Source of the DNA: GM7GCV1 sp965221105
GTDB lineage: Bacteria; Pseudomonadota; Gammaproteobacteria; Pseudomonadales; GM7GCV1
Direction of reading: 5' to 3'
DNA: 64,000 nt
Assembly: GCA_965221105.1 (NCBI GenBank)
Contig: OZ244871.1
Coordinates: forward strand, 248,001-312,000
Shown here: one piece after another, positions 34,704-41,970 of the stretch
Numbering within the stretch: position 1 is the stretch's first letter
Layout: each line of letters opens with the position of its first letter
Notes under the pieces: model-generated
Databases searched by the model: none
Told to the model about the DNA's origin: nothing
Seen by the model: the letters and a program-made list of their open reading frames with translations, nothing else
Made by a program: the position numbers and the translations under genes

Positions 34704-34934
34704 CTAAGCCCCTGACCAGATCCCGAATACATCGCGCAGGAGCGGCAGGACTGTGGCAGCTATGACAAGGCCCAGCATCCACTTCATGATCGCCAGATCG
34801 CGCTTGATTTCGGTGATGTCGGCCTTGGTGGCCAGATTCTCCGCGCTCAGTGCTTCGGCGGCTTTCCGGGCTTCTTCTTCAGGAACGCCGGCACTTTTGA
34901 AAGCGCTGTACACCTCTGAAATCATAGTTGCCAT
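34704..34934 (-). CDS. Coiled-coil protein with C-terminal membrane anchor
   Basis: The 76-residue product starts MATMISEVYSAFKSAGVPEE, preceded by GGACAGG. A charged helix (EEARKAAEALSAENLATKADITEIKRDLA) is followed by one membrane segment (MLGLVIAATVLPLL). The pattern is that of small DUF1640/CCDC90-like proteins common in phage and TA islands. The function is unknown. Confidence 0.6.
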   Translation of the reverse strand: MATMISEVYSAFKSAGVPEEEARKAAEALSAENLATKADITEIKRDLAIMKWMLGLVIAATVLPLLRDVFGIWSGA

Positions 34935-35040
34935 GTCCTGTCCTCTCTCCCGGGTACCCGAGTCTGTGGCCACTTCGATGAACCATCACATGGACGGAAT
35001 TATACTGCAAAGCGCTCACGACACACGCAGAATCCAACCC

Positions 35041-35192
35041 AGCCAGCTTCGGCGACTGGTGCTGTTCCCGTTGCAGCCTGGGAACGTCTGATCGAGCAAC
35101 TGGACGACCTCGAGTTCGCGGCGCGTGTGCGCGAACGGGAGGTCGAGCGGGAAGAATACGAGATTCTCGTCACGACGGACCAGAGCCTGTGA
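35041..35192 (+). pseudogene. Chimeric TA remnant (Phd/RelB-like antitoxin joined to DUF5615)
   Basis: The plus frame reads VPVAAWERLIEQLDDLEFAA and RVREREVE, a typical C-terminal part of Phd/YefM-type antitoxins. It then continues REEYEILVTTDQSL, which is the middle of the DUF5615 toxin found intact at 35719. The DNA identity covers about 50 bases ending in GACCAGAGCCTG, after which TGA ends the frame. It arose by recombination between two TA modules. Confidence 0.6.
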
Positions 35193-35203
35193 CAGCAACA
35201 CAA

Positions 35204-35263
35204 GAGGAAGGGGCCTGCCCAGAAACGCGCTCGGATTGCAATACAGGCGGATGTTTTTTCGGG
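35204..35263. repeat. 60-bp dispersed repeat, copy 1
   Basis: Begins GAGGAAGGGGCCTGCC and ends ATGTTTTTTCGGG; nearly identical to 41134-41193. Function unknown. Confidence 0.75.
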
Positions 35264-35494
35264 GTGGCCTTGGCCAGTGTTTTCCAATCCAGAAATGAGC
35301 CTGAAGAGAGGCGCATAGTATGCTGACCATCATGTGCAGCGGACCACGTGGTTTCTTATCCGGACACAGAATTGGCAGCCGATCTGGATGCACCCATCGA
35401 AACAGCCCCGACCAATTGTTGCCCAGAGCTGATATAATGGAATCAGGGTCATACTTCAGTAGAGTGTACGTGTGCAGTGTACAGGAGGTATCTC

Positions 35495-35722
35495 ATGACT
35501 GACTGGAACACCTGCCAGGCGGTGGAGCACACACCGGGGAAAGTCAGCGGTGCCTGGGTGTTCGCTGGCACACGGATTCCGTTATCCGCCCTGTACGAAA
35601 ATCTTGCCGGCGGTGCAACAGTGGATGAGTTCGTCGAGTGGTTCCCGGGTGTCACCGAACAGCAGGTTCGCGAGGTGCTTGAACACGAAGCCAAAGCACT
35701 CAGCACGGCACTCGTGCGTTGA
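35495..35722 (+). CDS. DUF433-family antitoxin
   Basis: A 75-residue DUF433 protein: KVSGAWVFAGTRIPLSALYENLAGGATVDEFVEWFPGVT (spread over residues about 19-58) and EQQVREVLEHEA form the winged-helix-like VapB fold typical of the family. The ATG has a strong AGGAGG. Its stop overlaps the TTG start of the DUF5615 toxin (TTGA), so the pair is co-translated. A TATAAT at 35433 may be its -10 element. Confidence 0.88.
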   Translation: MTDWNTCQAVEHTPGKVSGAWVFAGTRIPLSALYENLAGGATVDEFVEWFPGVTEQQVREVLEHEAKALSTALVR

Positions 35723-36045
35723 AGCTGCTCTTTGATCAGGGCACGCCTGCCCCTCTGCGGAATCTGCTTCCGGAACACTCCGTGGATACGTTGGCGGAAA
35801 AGGGGTGGTCGGAATTGAGTAACGGCGAGTTGCTCGACGAGGCCGAGCGGGAAGAATACGAGATTCTCGTCACGACGGACCAGAGCCTGCGACAGCAACA
35901 CAACCTGACGGTCAGACACATCGGCATCGCAGTTCTGCTTTCAACACATTGGCCTCAGGTTCGCCGTTGTGCATTGGAAATTGGTGAAGCGATTGAAGCC
36001 GTTGCGCCAGGAAAGTATATCGAGGTGCCAATTCGAAAAGATTAA
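35719..36045 (+). CDS. DUF5615 PIN-like toxin
   Basis: A 108-residue PIN-like (Mut7-C-related) protein. KLLFDQGTPAPLRNLLP carries the first acidic residue, HSVDTLAEKGW the middle block and EILVTTDQSLRQQ the last Asp of the metal-binding site. It is expected to be an RNase toxin held by the DUF433 antitoxin. The start is TTG overlapping the upstream stop. A 50-bp segment of its coding sequence is duplicated in the remnant at 35041-35192. Confidence 0.85.
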   Translation: MKLLFDQGTPAPLRNLLPEHSVDTLAEKGWSELSNGELLDEAEREEYEILVTTDQSLRQQHNLTVRHIGIAVLLSTHWPQVRRCALEIGEAIEAVAPGKYIEVPIRKD

Positions 36046-36217
36046 CGTGATTGAGGAATGGGTTTGGCAACGGTGCCTCAGGTGCAGAGTGCGCATCGAG
36101 TTCGTCCCACCTGTCAGAATCCACAGCCACGCGCACCATCTGGTCGTATATCTGGCGTTGGATGACGGGATTCATGTTCTTCGCGTACTGGAAAAGAGTA
36201 TCGACATCGATCATCAC
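35912..36217 (-). CDS. Doubtful small ORF, possibly a gene fragment
   Basis: The frame opens MMIDVDTLFQYAKNMNPVIQ with a natural-looking helical composition and RWDELDAH, but no family is recognised. It overlaps the 3' part of the DUF5615 gene antisense, so at most the first 55 residues could be a genuine remnant. Confidence 0.25.
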   Translation of the reverse strand: MMIDVDTLFQYAKNMNPVIQRQIYDQMVRVAVDSDRWDELDAHSAPEAPLPNPFLNHVNLFELAPRYTFLAQRLQSLHQFPMHNGEPEANVLKAELRCRCV

Positions 36218-36225
36218 CTGGGTTG

Positions 36226-36498
36226 ATCAGATTCAGGTGCCATTCCCCCGGAAATAGCGGTCAGAGCGTCAGCAATAGCCGATGAAATGGCACCAAAAGC
36301 AGTGTCAGCCTCCTGGGGAAAATCCAGCGCCATCCGGCAGGGATGGCAGAACGATCAACACATGACAGGTGAGGCTTGATCGCGCAGTCACACAGGCTAC
36401 AGACTCTGCTCGTGACGAAAGATGAGTTCAACGCTGTGAATGGTGCCATGGGTGGGAAAGATTCCTGGCGCCCTGTGGGTGTGGGGAAGGGCGTGGGG
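36226..36498. other. Intergenic, nothing recognised
   Basis: GC-rich sequence between the TA modules and the secreted-protein gene. No coding or repeat feature is supported. Confidence 0.35.
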
Positions 36499-37051
36499 TC
36501 AGGGCGCGGGCGTCTGGAAACAGTGCCGGAATAGTACGCGCCGCTCAGGGTGGAGATTGGTATTCTCTACAAGAAATTCCACAGCGTACTTTGTGCCCGG
36601 TTCCAGGTTATGGAAATGGATCGGAATGCCAATCCCCGAGAACTGACCATTGTGAAGACGCCCGGCGGACCAGAAGACGCCGTGGTGGAGAAGGTTCTCG
36701 CCTTCGCCCTGCATCCCAAAACGGAAATAGCCAGAGGTGTACCCCAGGGAGTTGGTAAGGAGATTCTTCGCATTTTCTGTGACCGTAACCTTGGCCGAAT
36801 GCTTTGTCGTGTCGGTCGTAAACTGGTATGTCTCCGGGTTGTATGTCGACCCTCGGTTCTGACCCACAGTTACGGAAAAGAGGCGGAAATTGCTATGAAT
36901 CAATCCATGCGGGCACAGATTCGCCTGCGCATATGTTGTCATCGGCAGGGTGAGGGCCAGTCCCAGCATCAGGGCCACCAGCAGGGTGGCCGGTGCCGTC
37001 AGGCGGCTAGAGTGGGGGGGGGGGGGGGGGGGGGGTGACCGTACGTTTCAT
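36499..37051 (-). CDS. Small secreted protein with C22 tract (out of frame as written)
   Basis: ATG 37051, with GAGGAG seven bases upstream, opens MKRTVT followed by a C22 tract. In that frame it ends two codons after the tract. At 21 or 24 C it reads into HSSRLTAPATLLVALMLGLA with cleavage near TYAQA, then a mature part of about 140 residues (NLCPHGLIHSNFRLFSVTVG). The end LEPGTKYAVEFLVEN, then FRHCFQTPAP, is fibronectin-III-like and resembles the locus at 32358-33058. An internal GTG at 36978 could start a shorter signal-bearing form without passing the tract. Confidence 0.7.
37014..37035 (-). repeat. Poly-C tract (22 bases on the coding strand)
   Basis: Twenty-two uninterrupted G on the plus strand, i.e. 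C in the gene, right after codon 5. It is one base above the in-frame length of 21. Confidence 0.85.
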
Positions 37052-37147
37052 GTTCGTTCTCCTCGAAATGAGTGACTCTATCTATAGAGCTGAACAGCAT
37101 CGTAGTTGTAACGCAATCCAACTCCACAGTCAAGGCTCTGTGGGCGA

Positions 37148-38107
37148 ATGTTCAGCCCCTCACAGCACTGCTTCGGCGGCAAGAGAAAACTCGTCGGGTT
37201 TATGAAGCTCGTTCTTGAAGAGAACGACTTGCTGGATGGCACCTTCGTTGAGGTGTATGCCGGGGGAGCCGCATGTGCCATCAGGCTCCTGGTGCATGGC
37301 TCTGCGTCACGGATTTACCTGAACGACCTGAACTCAGGCATCCATGCGTTCTGGACATGCGTCATTGAGCAGCCGGAAGAACTGATGAAGGCCATCACTG
37401 AGGTTCCGGTCACCATGGATGAATGGCACAGGCAGAAAGCCATCCAGAAAGATCAGAACACTCACACCCCATTGGAAATCGGGTTGTCACCATTCTTTCT
37501 GAACAGGACCAACCGCTCGGGAATCATCTCGGGCGGCGTGATCGGCGGCACGCAGCAAACTGGCCGATGGACGCTGGATGCACGATGTGCCAAGCCTGAC
37601 CTGATCAGGCGCATCGAACAGATCGCAGCGCTGAGCTCCCGTATCCGTCTGTATCACACAGATGCCTCGGACTTCATTCGGGATGTGCTCCCCGGGATAC
37701 CCGGCACGAAGTCATTGGTGTACCTCGATCCACCCTATTACCACATGGGCCCGACGCTGTACGAGAATCAGTACACCCACGATGACCATGTGACCCTCTC
37801 CAGGCTGGTGAACAGTCACCTGACGCTTCCCTGGATGATCTCATATGACTGCGCGCCGGAAATCATGGGACTGCACAGCTGGGCACGCTCCCTGTCCTAC
37901 CGGATCAGCCACAGTGCACAGCGTCGGTACAGGGGAGCAGAAGTACTGTTTTTCAGCCGAACGCTCAGAGTGCCTGATGTTCACAACCCGACACAGCCTG
38001 GAGCGGCTCAGCGCCGCTGGCTGCACGTCCCGCCTGAAGGGCCTGCACTCCTGTCCACGATCACCCGTCGGACTGCCGCCCGGAACGGGGTGTACGGGGT
38101 CGGATAA
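37148..38107 (+). CDS. D12-class N6-adenine DNA methyltransferase
   Basis: A 319-residue Dam-like enzyme. CFGGKRKLVGF is the N-terminal substrate/AdoMet element, FVEVYAGGAAC is motif I (normally FxEPFxGGGA), and LVYLDPPYY is the catalytic motif IV (DPPY). AEVLFFSRTL is near the end of the fold. The last 50 residues are unlike the family and may be drift. No partner endonuclease is adjacent, so it is a solitary MTase. It is divergent from the phase-variable-type secreted gene, with 96 bases between the starts. Confidence 0.88.
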   Translation: MFSPSQHCFGGKRKLVGFMKLVLEENDLLDGTFVEVYAGGAACAIRLLVHGSASRIYLNDLNSGIHAFWTCVIEQPEELMKAITEVPVTMDEWHRQKAIQKDQNTHTPLEIGLSPFFLNRTNRSGIISGGVIGGTQQTGRWTLDARCAKPDLIRRIEQIAALSSRIRLYHTDASDFIRDVLPGIPGTKSLVYLDPPYYHMGPTLYENQYTHDDHVTLSRLVNSHLTLPWMISYDCAPEIMGLHSWARSLSYRISHSAQRRYRGAEVLFFSRTLRVPDVHNPTQPGAAQRRWLHVPPEGPALLSTITRRTAARNGVYGVG

Positions 38108-38309
38108 ACATCACCCCAGGGACGATGTGACAGGTGAGGAGACCAGGCGATAGACCTCTCTGGTGAAGGAGGCATCGATGTCATGCAGTTCCCTGGTCAG
38201 GTTGAGATGCATAGTCATACGAGAGAGGTCTATCAGCTGATCTTCAACATCATGGCTGCGTGAATCAGCCAACCACGGCAAGATGTTGACCAGATGCCAT
38301 AGCGAGGGA

Positions 38310-38697
38310 CTACCAGATCGTCGGGGCGGAATAGCGGGCGATTTGAGCATCCGGGGTCACGATCACCAATTCGTGACACATGGCTTGGGAAACCAAGCCC
38401 CCTGTCGAATGGATCCCTGTGGTGGTTTGGCAATAGCGCATCGTGCGCAGCACTGTTCTCATCAAAGGGCAGGGATTCAAGTTGCAGCCATTCCCTTCTG
38501 CTCGAAACATATCTGTCCGGACGTTCAGGAAGTTCCAGCCGATCGAGACGATACTAGATGGCGATTTCCCATACGGTGAGAGCGCTCAGAAAGACTTCGT
38601 TGCGGGGGTCGCAGCAGCAGCCTCTCGCCGTGTCGGTCAAATGTGAATCGTCTGCCGCCATCCATAGAACGGTACAGGTATCGAGCAATAACCTCAT
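38310..38697 (-). pseudogene. VapC-type PIN toxin, inactivated by stop and frameshift
   Basis: ATG 38697 overlaps the antitoxin stop (ATGA). The frame reads MRLLLDTCTVLWMAADD with the first Asp, SALTVWEIAI then TAG where Lys is expected, RLELPERPDRYV, and HHRDPFDR. A one-base shift in a G-run then leads to VSQAMCHELVIVTPDAQ and the end APTIW. All PIN acidic blocks are recognisable, so the loss is recent. Confidence 0.8.
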
Positions 38698-38942
38698 TCC
38701 GAATTGCTCTCACCTTCAAAAGCGGCGAGCAGATCGTCGGGAAGTGGATCAAAAAAACCGGCGGGAATCGCCATGCCACGGTCGATTCCCAGCGGGCGCT
38801 TCTCCCGCGGGAGCTGCGGCAGCGCCCGGATCTCTGCAACAGGCACAGTGCCGCGGCAGACAGTAACCGTCTCTCCTCGCTCGACGGATTCGATGTGGCG
38901 CGAAAAATTCGCTTGTGCTTCGGCGATGCTCACCGTGATCAT
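38694..38942 (-). CDS. Phd/YefM-type antitoxin (VapB)
   Basis: An 82-residue protein: MITVSIAEAQANFSRHIESVERGETVTVCR is the Phd/YefM DNA-binding fold (residues 1-30), and AIPAGFFDPLPDDLLAAFEG the C-terminal toxin-binding peptide. The gene is intact while its toxin carries a stop and a frameshift. An upstream in-frame ATG two codons earlier is possible. Confidence 0.85.
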   Translation of the reverse strand: MITVSIAEAQANFSRHIESVERGETVTVCRGTVPVAEIRALPQLPREKRPLGIDRGMAIPAGFFDPLPDDLLAAFEGESNSE

Positions 38943-39389
38943 GGACACATTCCAGGATAGCTATGGGCAACAGGAGAGCCTGCCCCCCAACAGCAGGGTT
39001 TGCAACTCTCTCTCAATGGGAAGAACCTGAACGGGCGGCGGGGAGAGAATATGGCCGCCGAGAATCGATGGTTACAGCGCGAAAGAACCGCGCTCGACGC
39101 GGAGATGACCCTGCTGATCATCTGACCAGTGTACTGTGAAAGCGCATTCGCCTGTTGTTGGAAGCACTGCTCAGTCCCTGACCAGACCCCTGCCATATGC
39201 ACACAGGAGCGCGCTGAGACACTCGAAGGAAGCGGCCCTGTGCCGAGCAGGTGGCCAACCTGTCCCTCAGCCACAGAACAGTGGCAGGGATCTGGACACT
39301 GCTCTATAGTAAGAGCTGAGTTTGTTAGGCTCATTTCCAGCTCGGACCGGCTGTCGGGTCTCATCCCCGTATGCCGTGGCCGGGGACGC
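38943..39389. other. Repeat-bearing intergenic region
   Basis: Contains copy B of the 145-bp repeat (39026-39170) and then GC-balanced sequence with no supported gene up to the ArdC-like remnant. Confidence 0.4.
39026..39170. repeat. 145-bp dispersed repeat, copy B
   Basis: Counterpart of 34555-34699 with only scattered substitutions. Same orientation. About 4.5 kb apart. Confidence 0.8.
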
Positions 39390-39671
39390 CTATACAAGAC
39401 GCCCGTACTTCGCGGAAACCCGCAGTGGTGAACAGCCACTGCTGGAGTGGTGACCGGGGAGACCGGCAGACCAGAGCATCAGAACGTTGATGCCGCTGTA
39501 GGCCTGGCCGGTGTGCCGCAGTGGGCGCGTGATGCGCCCGACAGCCTGTTCAGCGCCCCAGGGTTTCATCCAGGGGCGAACGCCCTGTTCCAGATCCGCG
39601 ACTATGGTCTCGGTAATCCGGGTATGGACATCCGTCCTGGATGCTGTGTTGGATTGAGTTTTCGTATTCAT
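39390..39671 (-). pseudogene. ArdC-like ssDNA-binding domain, truncated
   Basis: The 93-residue frame starts MNTKTQSNTASRTDVHTRIT, with GGAG upstream. TIVADLEQGVRPWMKPWG and TGQAYSGINVLMLW match the N-terminal domain of ArdC/TraC-type antirestriction proteins carried on plasmids and integrative elements. Homology stops at about residue 63 and the rest is unrelated or frameshifted; the protein normally exceeds 280 residues. It is a marker of past conjugative DNA. Confidence 0.7.
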
Positions 39672-39813
39672 GGTATGTCTCCTGTGACAGATAGACGCCA
39701 GGTGACACCCCTCCCCTGCCGGGACAGAGGTGCATCCCCGGCAGGGTTGAAAAACACTGGAAAAAAACGACCCGATACGGTATCGTGACGATACCGTGTC
39801 GAGTCTAACGCGG

Positions 39814-39886
39814 AGCGAACGACCGGACTCGAACCGGCAGCTATCCGGTGGGGAGCCGAATTGTTTTACCCTTAAACTACGTTCGC
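39814..39886 (-). tRNA. tRNA-Gly (CCC)
   Basis: On the minus strand the cloverleaf is complete: acceptor GCGAACG/CGTTCGC, D-arm GTTT-AAGGGTA-AAAC, anticodon stem TTCGG/CCGGA with loop CTCCCCA (anticodon CCC), and T-arm GCCGG-TTCGAGT-CCGGT. The D-arm closely follows bacterial tRNA-Gly. The 3' end after the discriminator T is CCG, so CCA is not fully encoded. It lies between ArdC and RadC remnants and may be an attachment site of an old element. Confidence 0.88.
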
Positions 39887-39893
39887 AATTCCT

Positions 39894-39933
39894 GACACTG
39901 CGCCGCACAGGGTTTCCTGTACGGCGCAGTGTC
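39894..39933. repeat. 40-bp near-perfect inverted repeat next to the tRNA
   Basis: GACACTGCGCCG-C-ACAGG and its complement around GTTT give an 18-bp stem with one mismatch. It lies between the RadC remnant and tRNA-Gly. There is no T run, so it is not a typical terminator. It could be a processing or recombination structure. Confidence 0.75.
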
Positions 39934-39954
39934 ACTTCTTGTCAGAGCACCGCT

Positions 39955-40444
39955 TCACAGAAGCCCGCGCTCAGCACATGACACGCTCTCGCCGGTCGCG
40001 ACCACAATGTGGTCAAGCACCCGCACGTCAGCCAGTGACAGGGCCTCCGTCAGACGACGGGTGATCGCCTCGTCAGCGTGACTGGGCTCCCCGACACCGG
40101 ACGGGTGGTTGTGATAGAACACCACCGCCGCGACGTTCATCTCCATCGCCTGCTGTACCGCGACTCGCGGGTACACCGAGGCGCCGTCGATGGTGCCTTC
40201 AAACAGATTTTTGATGGCGATGATCCTGTGACGGGTGTCGAGAAACAGACACCCGAACACCTCATTGCGTCTCCTTCGGCCCGCACAGAACCCGTCCGGG
40301 CCGGTGCGTGACGGCCAGGACCCTGGTCGCCAGCTCGATGACCGATTCCTTCTCGGAATCGTTGAGTACCGATGGTTTCAGACCTGCAAAGCGGTCTGCA
40401 TCGTCCAGACCCTCAAGGGGTACCTGGGTGTTCATGATGTTCAT
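39955..40444 (-). pseudogene. radC: RadC/JAB-domain protein, split by deletion and frameshift
   Basis: ATG 40444 (GGAG upstream) opens MNIMNTQVPLEGLDDADR and runs through VIELATRVLAVTHRPGRVL to GPKETQ, then TGA at 40262. The rest continues in another frame from 40260 as VFGCLFLDTRHRIIAIKN, with the JAMM metal motif VFYHNHPSGVGEPSHAD. About ten codons (the YLRLRLAG stretch of relatives) are missing at the junction. MGE-borne RadC proteins of about 160 residues have this layout. The second half alone keeps the whole metal site. Confidence 0.8.
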
Positions 40445-40480
40445 GATGGATCTCCATAGATAAAGCCGGAGACATCCATC

Positions 40481-40723
40481 ATGGGAAAAAATGATACGCT
40501 TATGGAGCGCATCCTGAGCGGCAGGTCTGATGCGAATAGAGCCTTCAACGACATGTGCAGACTCCTGGAACGACTGGGTTTCGAGCTCAGGATCCAGGGC
40601 AGTCACCACATTTACAAGAAGGAAGGCATCGACCAAAGCATCAACCGGCAGAACAGGCGCGGAAAAGTCAAGTCGTACCAGGTTCGGAACTCTATCAAAC
40701 AACACAAACTGGGAGACCAGTGA
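40481..40723 (+). CDS. hicA: HicA-type mRNA interferase toxin (copy 2)
   Basis: An 80-residue near-identical paralogue of 33828-34079. The catalytic GSHHIY motif is conserved (RIQGSHHIYKKEG); differences cluster in the charged tail, which is three residues shorter. It is divergent from the RadC remnant, with 36 bases between the starts. HicB follows after two bases. Confidence 0.9.
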   Translation: MGKNDTLMERILSGRSDANRAFNDMCRLLERLGFELRIQGSHHIYKKEGIDQSINRQNRRGKVKSYQVRNSIKQHKLGDQ

Positions 40724-40725
40724 TC

Positions 40726-40962
40726 ATGCACAAATGCGAAATGACCATTTTCTGGAACGATGAGAGTGAGGCCTTTATCGCTGACGTTCCGGAATTAGCC
40801 TATTGTTCGGCCTTTGGTGATACGCTGCACGAGGCTCTGGACAGTGTGTGTGGGGCCATGGAGGGTGTTCTCAATGTGAGACGGGAATTTGGCAAATCAA
40901 TTCCTGAACCCAAGGGTCGGCGGTTGACGGCTGATGAAATCAATTTCGAATTAAATGTATAG
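40726..40962 (+). CDS. hicB: HicB-type antitoxin (copy 2)
   Basis: A 78-residue paralogue of 34082-34315: MHKCEMTIFWNDESEAFIAD, then GDTLHEALDSVCGAMEGVL. About ten substitutions and a different C-terminus (ADEINFELNV) set it apart, enough for possible partner discrimination. Confidence 0.9.
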   Translation: MHKCEMTIFWNDESEAFIADVPELAYCSAFGDTLHEALDSVCGAMEGVLNVRREFGKSIPEPKGRRLTADEINFELNV

Positions 40963-40977
40963 CAGTCTCAATACACA

Positions 40978-41003
40978 GCCACCCTTCGGGGTGGCTTTTT
41001 TAT
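40978..41003 (+). terminator. Rho-independent terminator after hicAB copy 2
   Basis: Same AGCCACCC-TTCG-GGGTGGCT stem and T run as at 34337. Confidence 0.9.
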
Positions 41004-41133
41004 GCGCTGTGCGCCGGAGTATCGATCCTTCTCTTCCTGCCACAGGATGGAGCCAGCCTGGTGACAGACGCGCGTACCGCTCCTGGAGCAGCTGAAAAGG
41101 CTCTGTGAGCCCATTCAGCTGTGAGTGATAGCC

Positions 41134-41193
41134 GAGGAAGGGGCCTGCCTGGAAACGCGCTCGGATTGCAATACAGGCGGATGTTTTTTCGGG
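41134..41193. repeat. 60-bp dispersed repeat, copy 2
   Basis: Counterpart of 35204-35263. Both lie roughly 0.15-0.9 kb downstream of a hicAB copy, showing the duplicated block was larger than hicAB and later rearranged. Confidence 0.75.
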
Positions 41194-41305
41194 TATGTGA
41201 TTTATGCGCTGTGTGCAGCCAAAGAATGCACATTCGTAATGACCAGGGCAACCAGGTGCGGGGTGGCAAAAACGCCAGGTGTTTTTGCCCCGGACTAAAG
41301 ATGAT

Positions 41306-41773
41306 TCAGGGTGTGATCTGGTTCCACTCGGCGTGCACTGTGCAGGCCGATATTTGAATCTTGCGGAGAGTGATCTTTGCGTCAGACCGGTCTACCGCAA
41401 TTTGGGCAACCGGCTGGCCGTTGACCTGGCAGTCAATGACTGGTGCGTCCCGCTCGAAGTCTTGTAGCGTTGCTTGCTGGACAGAGTGAAGCATGGAAGC
41501 AGGAATCTCTACAAGCTGGTAGCGGTGCGGCGTGGTTCCTGCACCACGGCGAAAGGTCCGAAGAATCAAAATCGCGCTCACCGCATCGCAGTATGTGCCG
41601 AAAAGGTCCAGCATGGCATTTCGGCGGGCAGTCGGTGTCCGGGTGTCTTGTATCCACAGGGCCTCGGTGAGTTTCGAGATATGGATGGTTGATTCAGACA
41701 GGTTCCGCGCTGCCGTAGACTTGAGGGACAGCTTCCGGGTTTGTACCAGATCACCTCTGAACAAAGCCACCAT
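41306..41773 (-). pseudogene. Possible restriction-modification remnant
   Basis: One minus frame gives a 155-residue hydrophilic sequence (ISKLTEALWIQDTRTPTARR, GTYCDAVSAILILRTFRR, YQLVEIPASML, IAVDRSDAKITLRKIQ) with the look of a type II restriction endonuclease. The frame upstream, 41578-41850, reads FGDVPFALQDAGWWLCSEVIWYKPG, similar to a methyltransferase segment (GWWLRSEIIWHKPN-like). The two overlap in different frames and neither is complete. I am not certain of either assignment. Confidence 0.3.
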
Positions 41774-41970
41774 CCCGCATCCTGCAGAGCAAAAGGGACA
41801 TCACCGAATATCGTGTTATAGTGGCTGCCTATCGTTACTTTCTGATTCAAATAAATTGACCAGGTTCGTCAATGAATTCCGATCATCGTTGTTATGAATA
41901 TAGTGATGCTGATACTCAGGTGTCGACTAAATTAATCTTAAACTAACCTAATTACCACTTAAGTTCAGCC

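Noticed and set aside
34447..34782. A complete gene on the minus strand at the HicB C-terminal motif
   Set aside because: Only the last ~30 residues look like HicB. The rest is antisense to the 145-bp repeat with Cys/Ser-rich noise.
26013..37035. The long G/C runs as scaffold or gap artefacts
   Set aside because: Each lies at the same position of a coding gene, between a good start and a matching [KR]LT signal segment, which random gaps would not do. Exact lengths remain uncertain.
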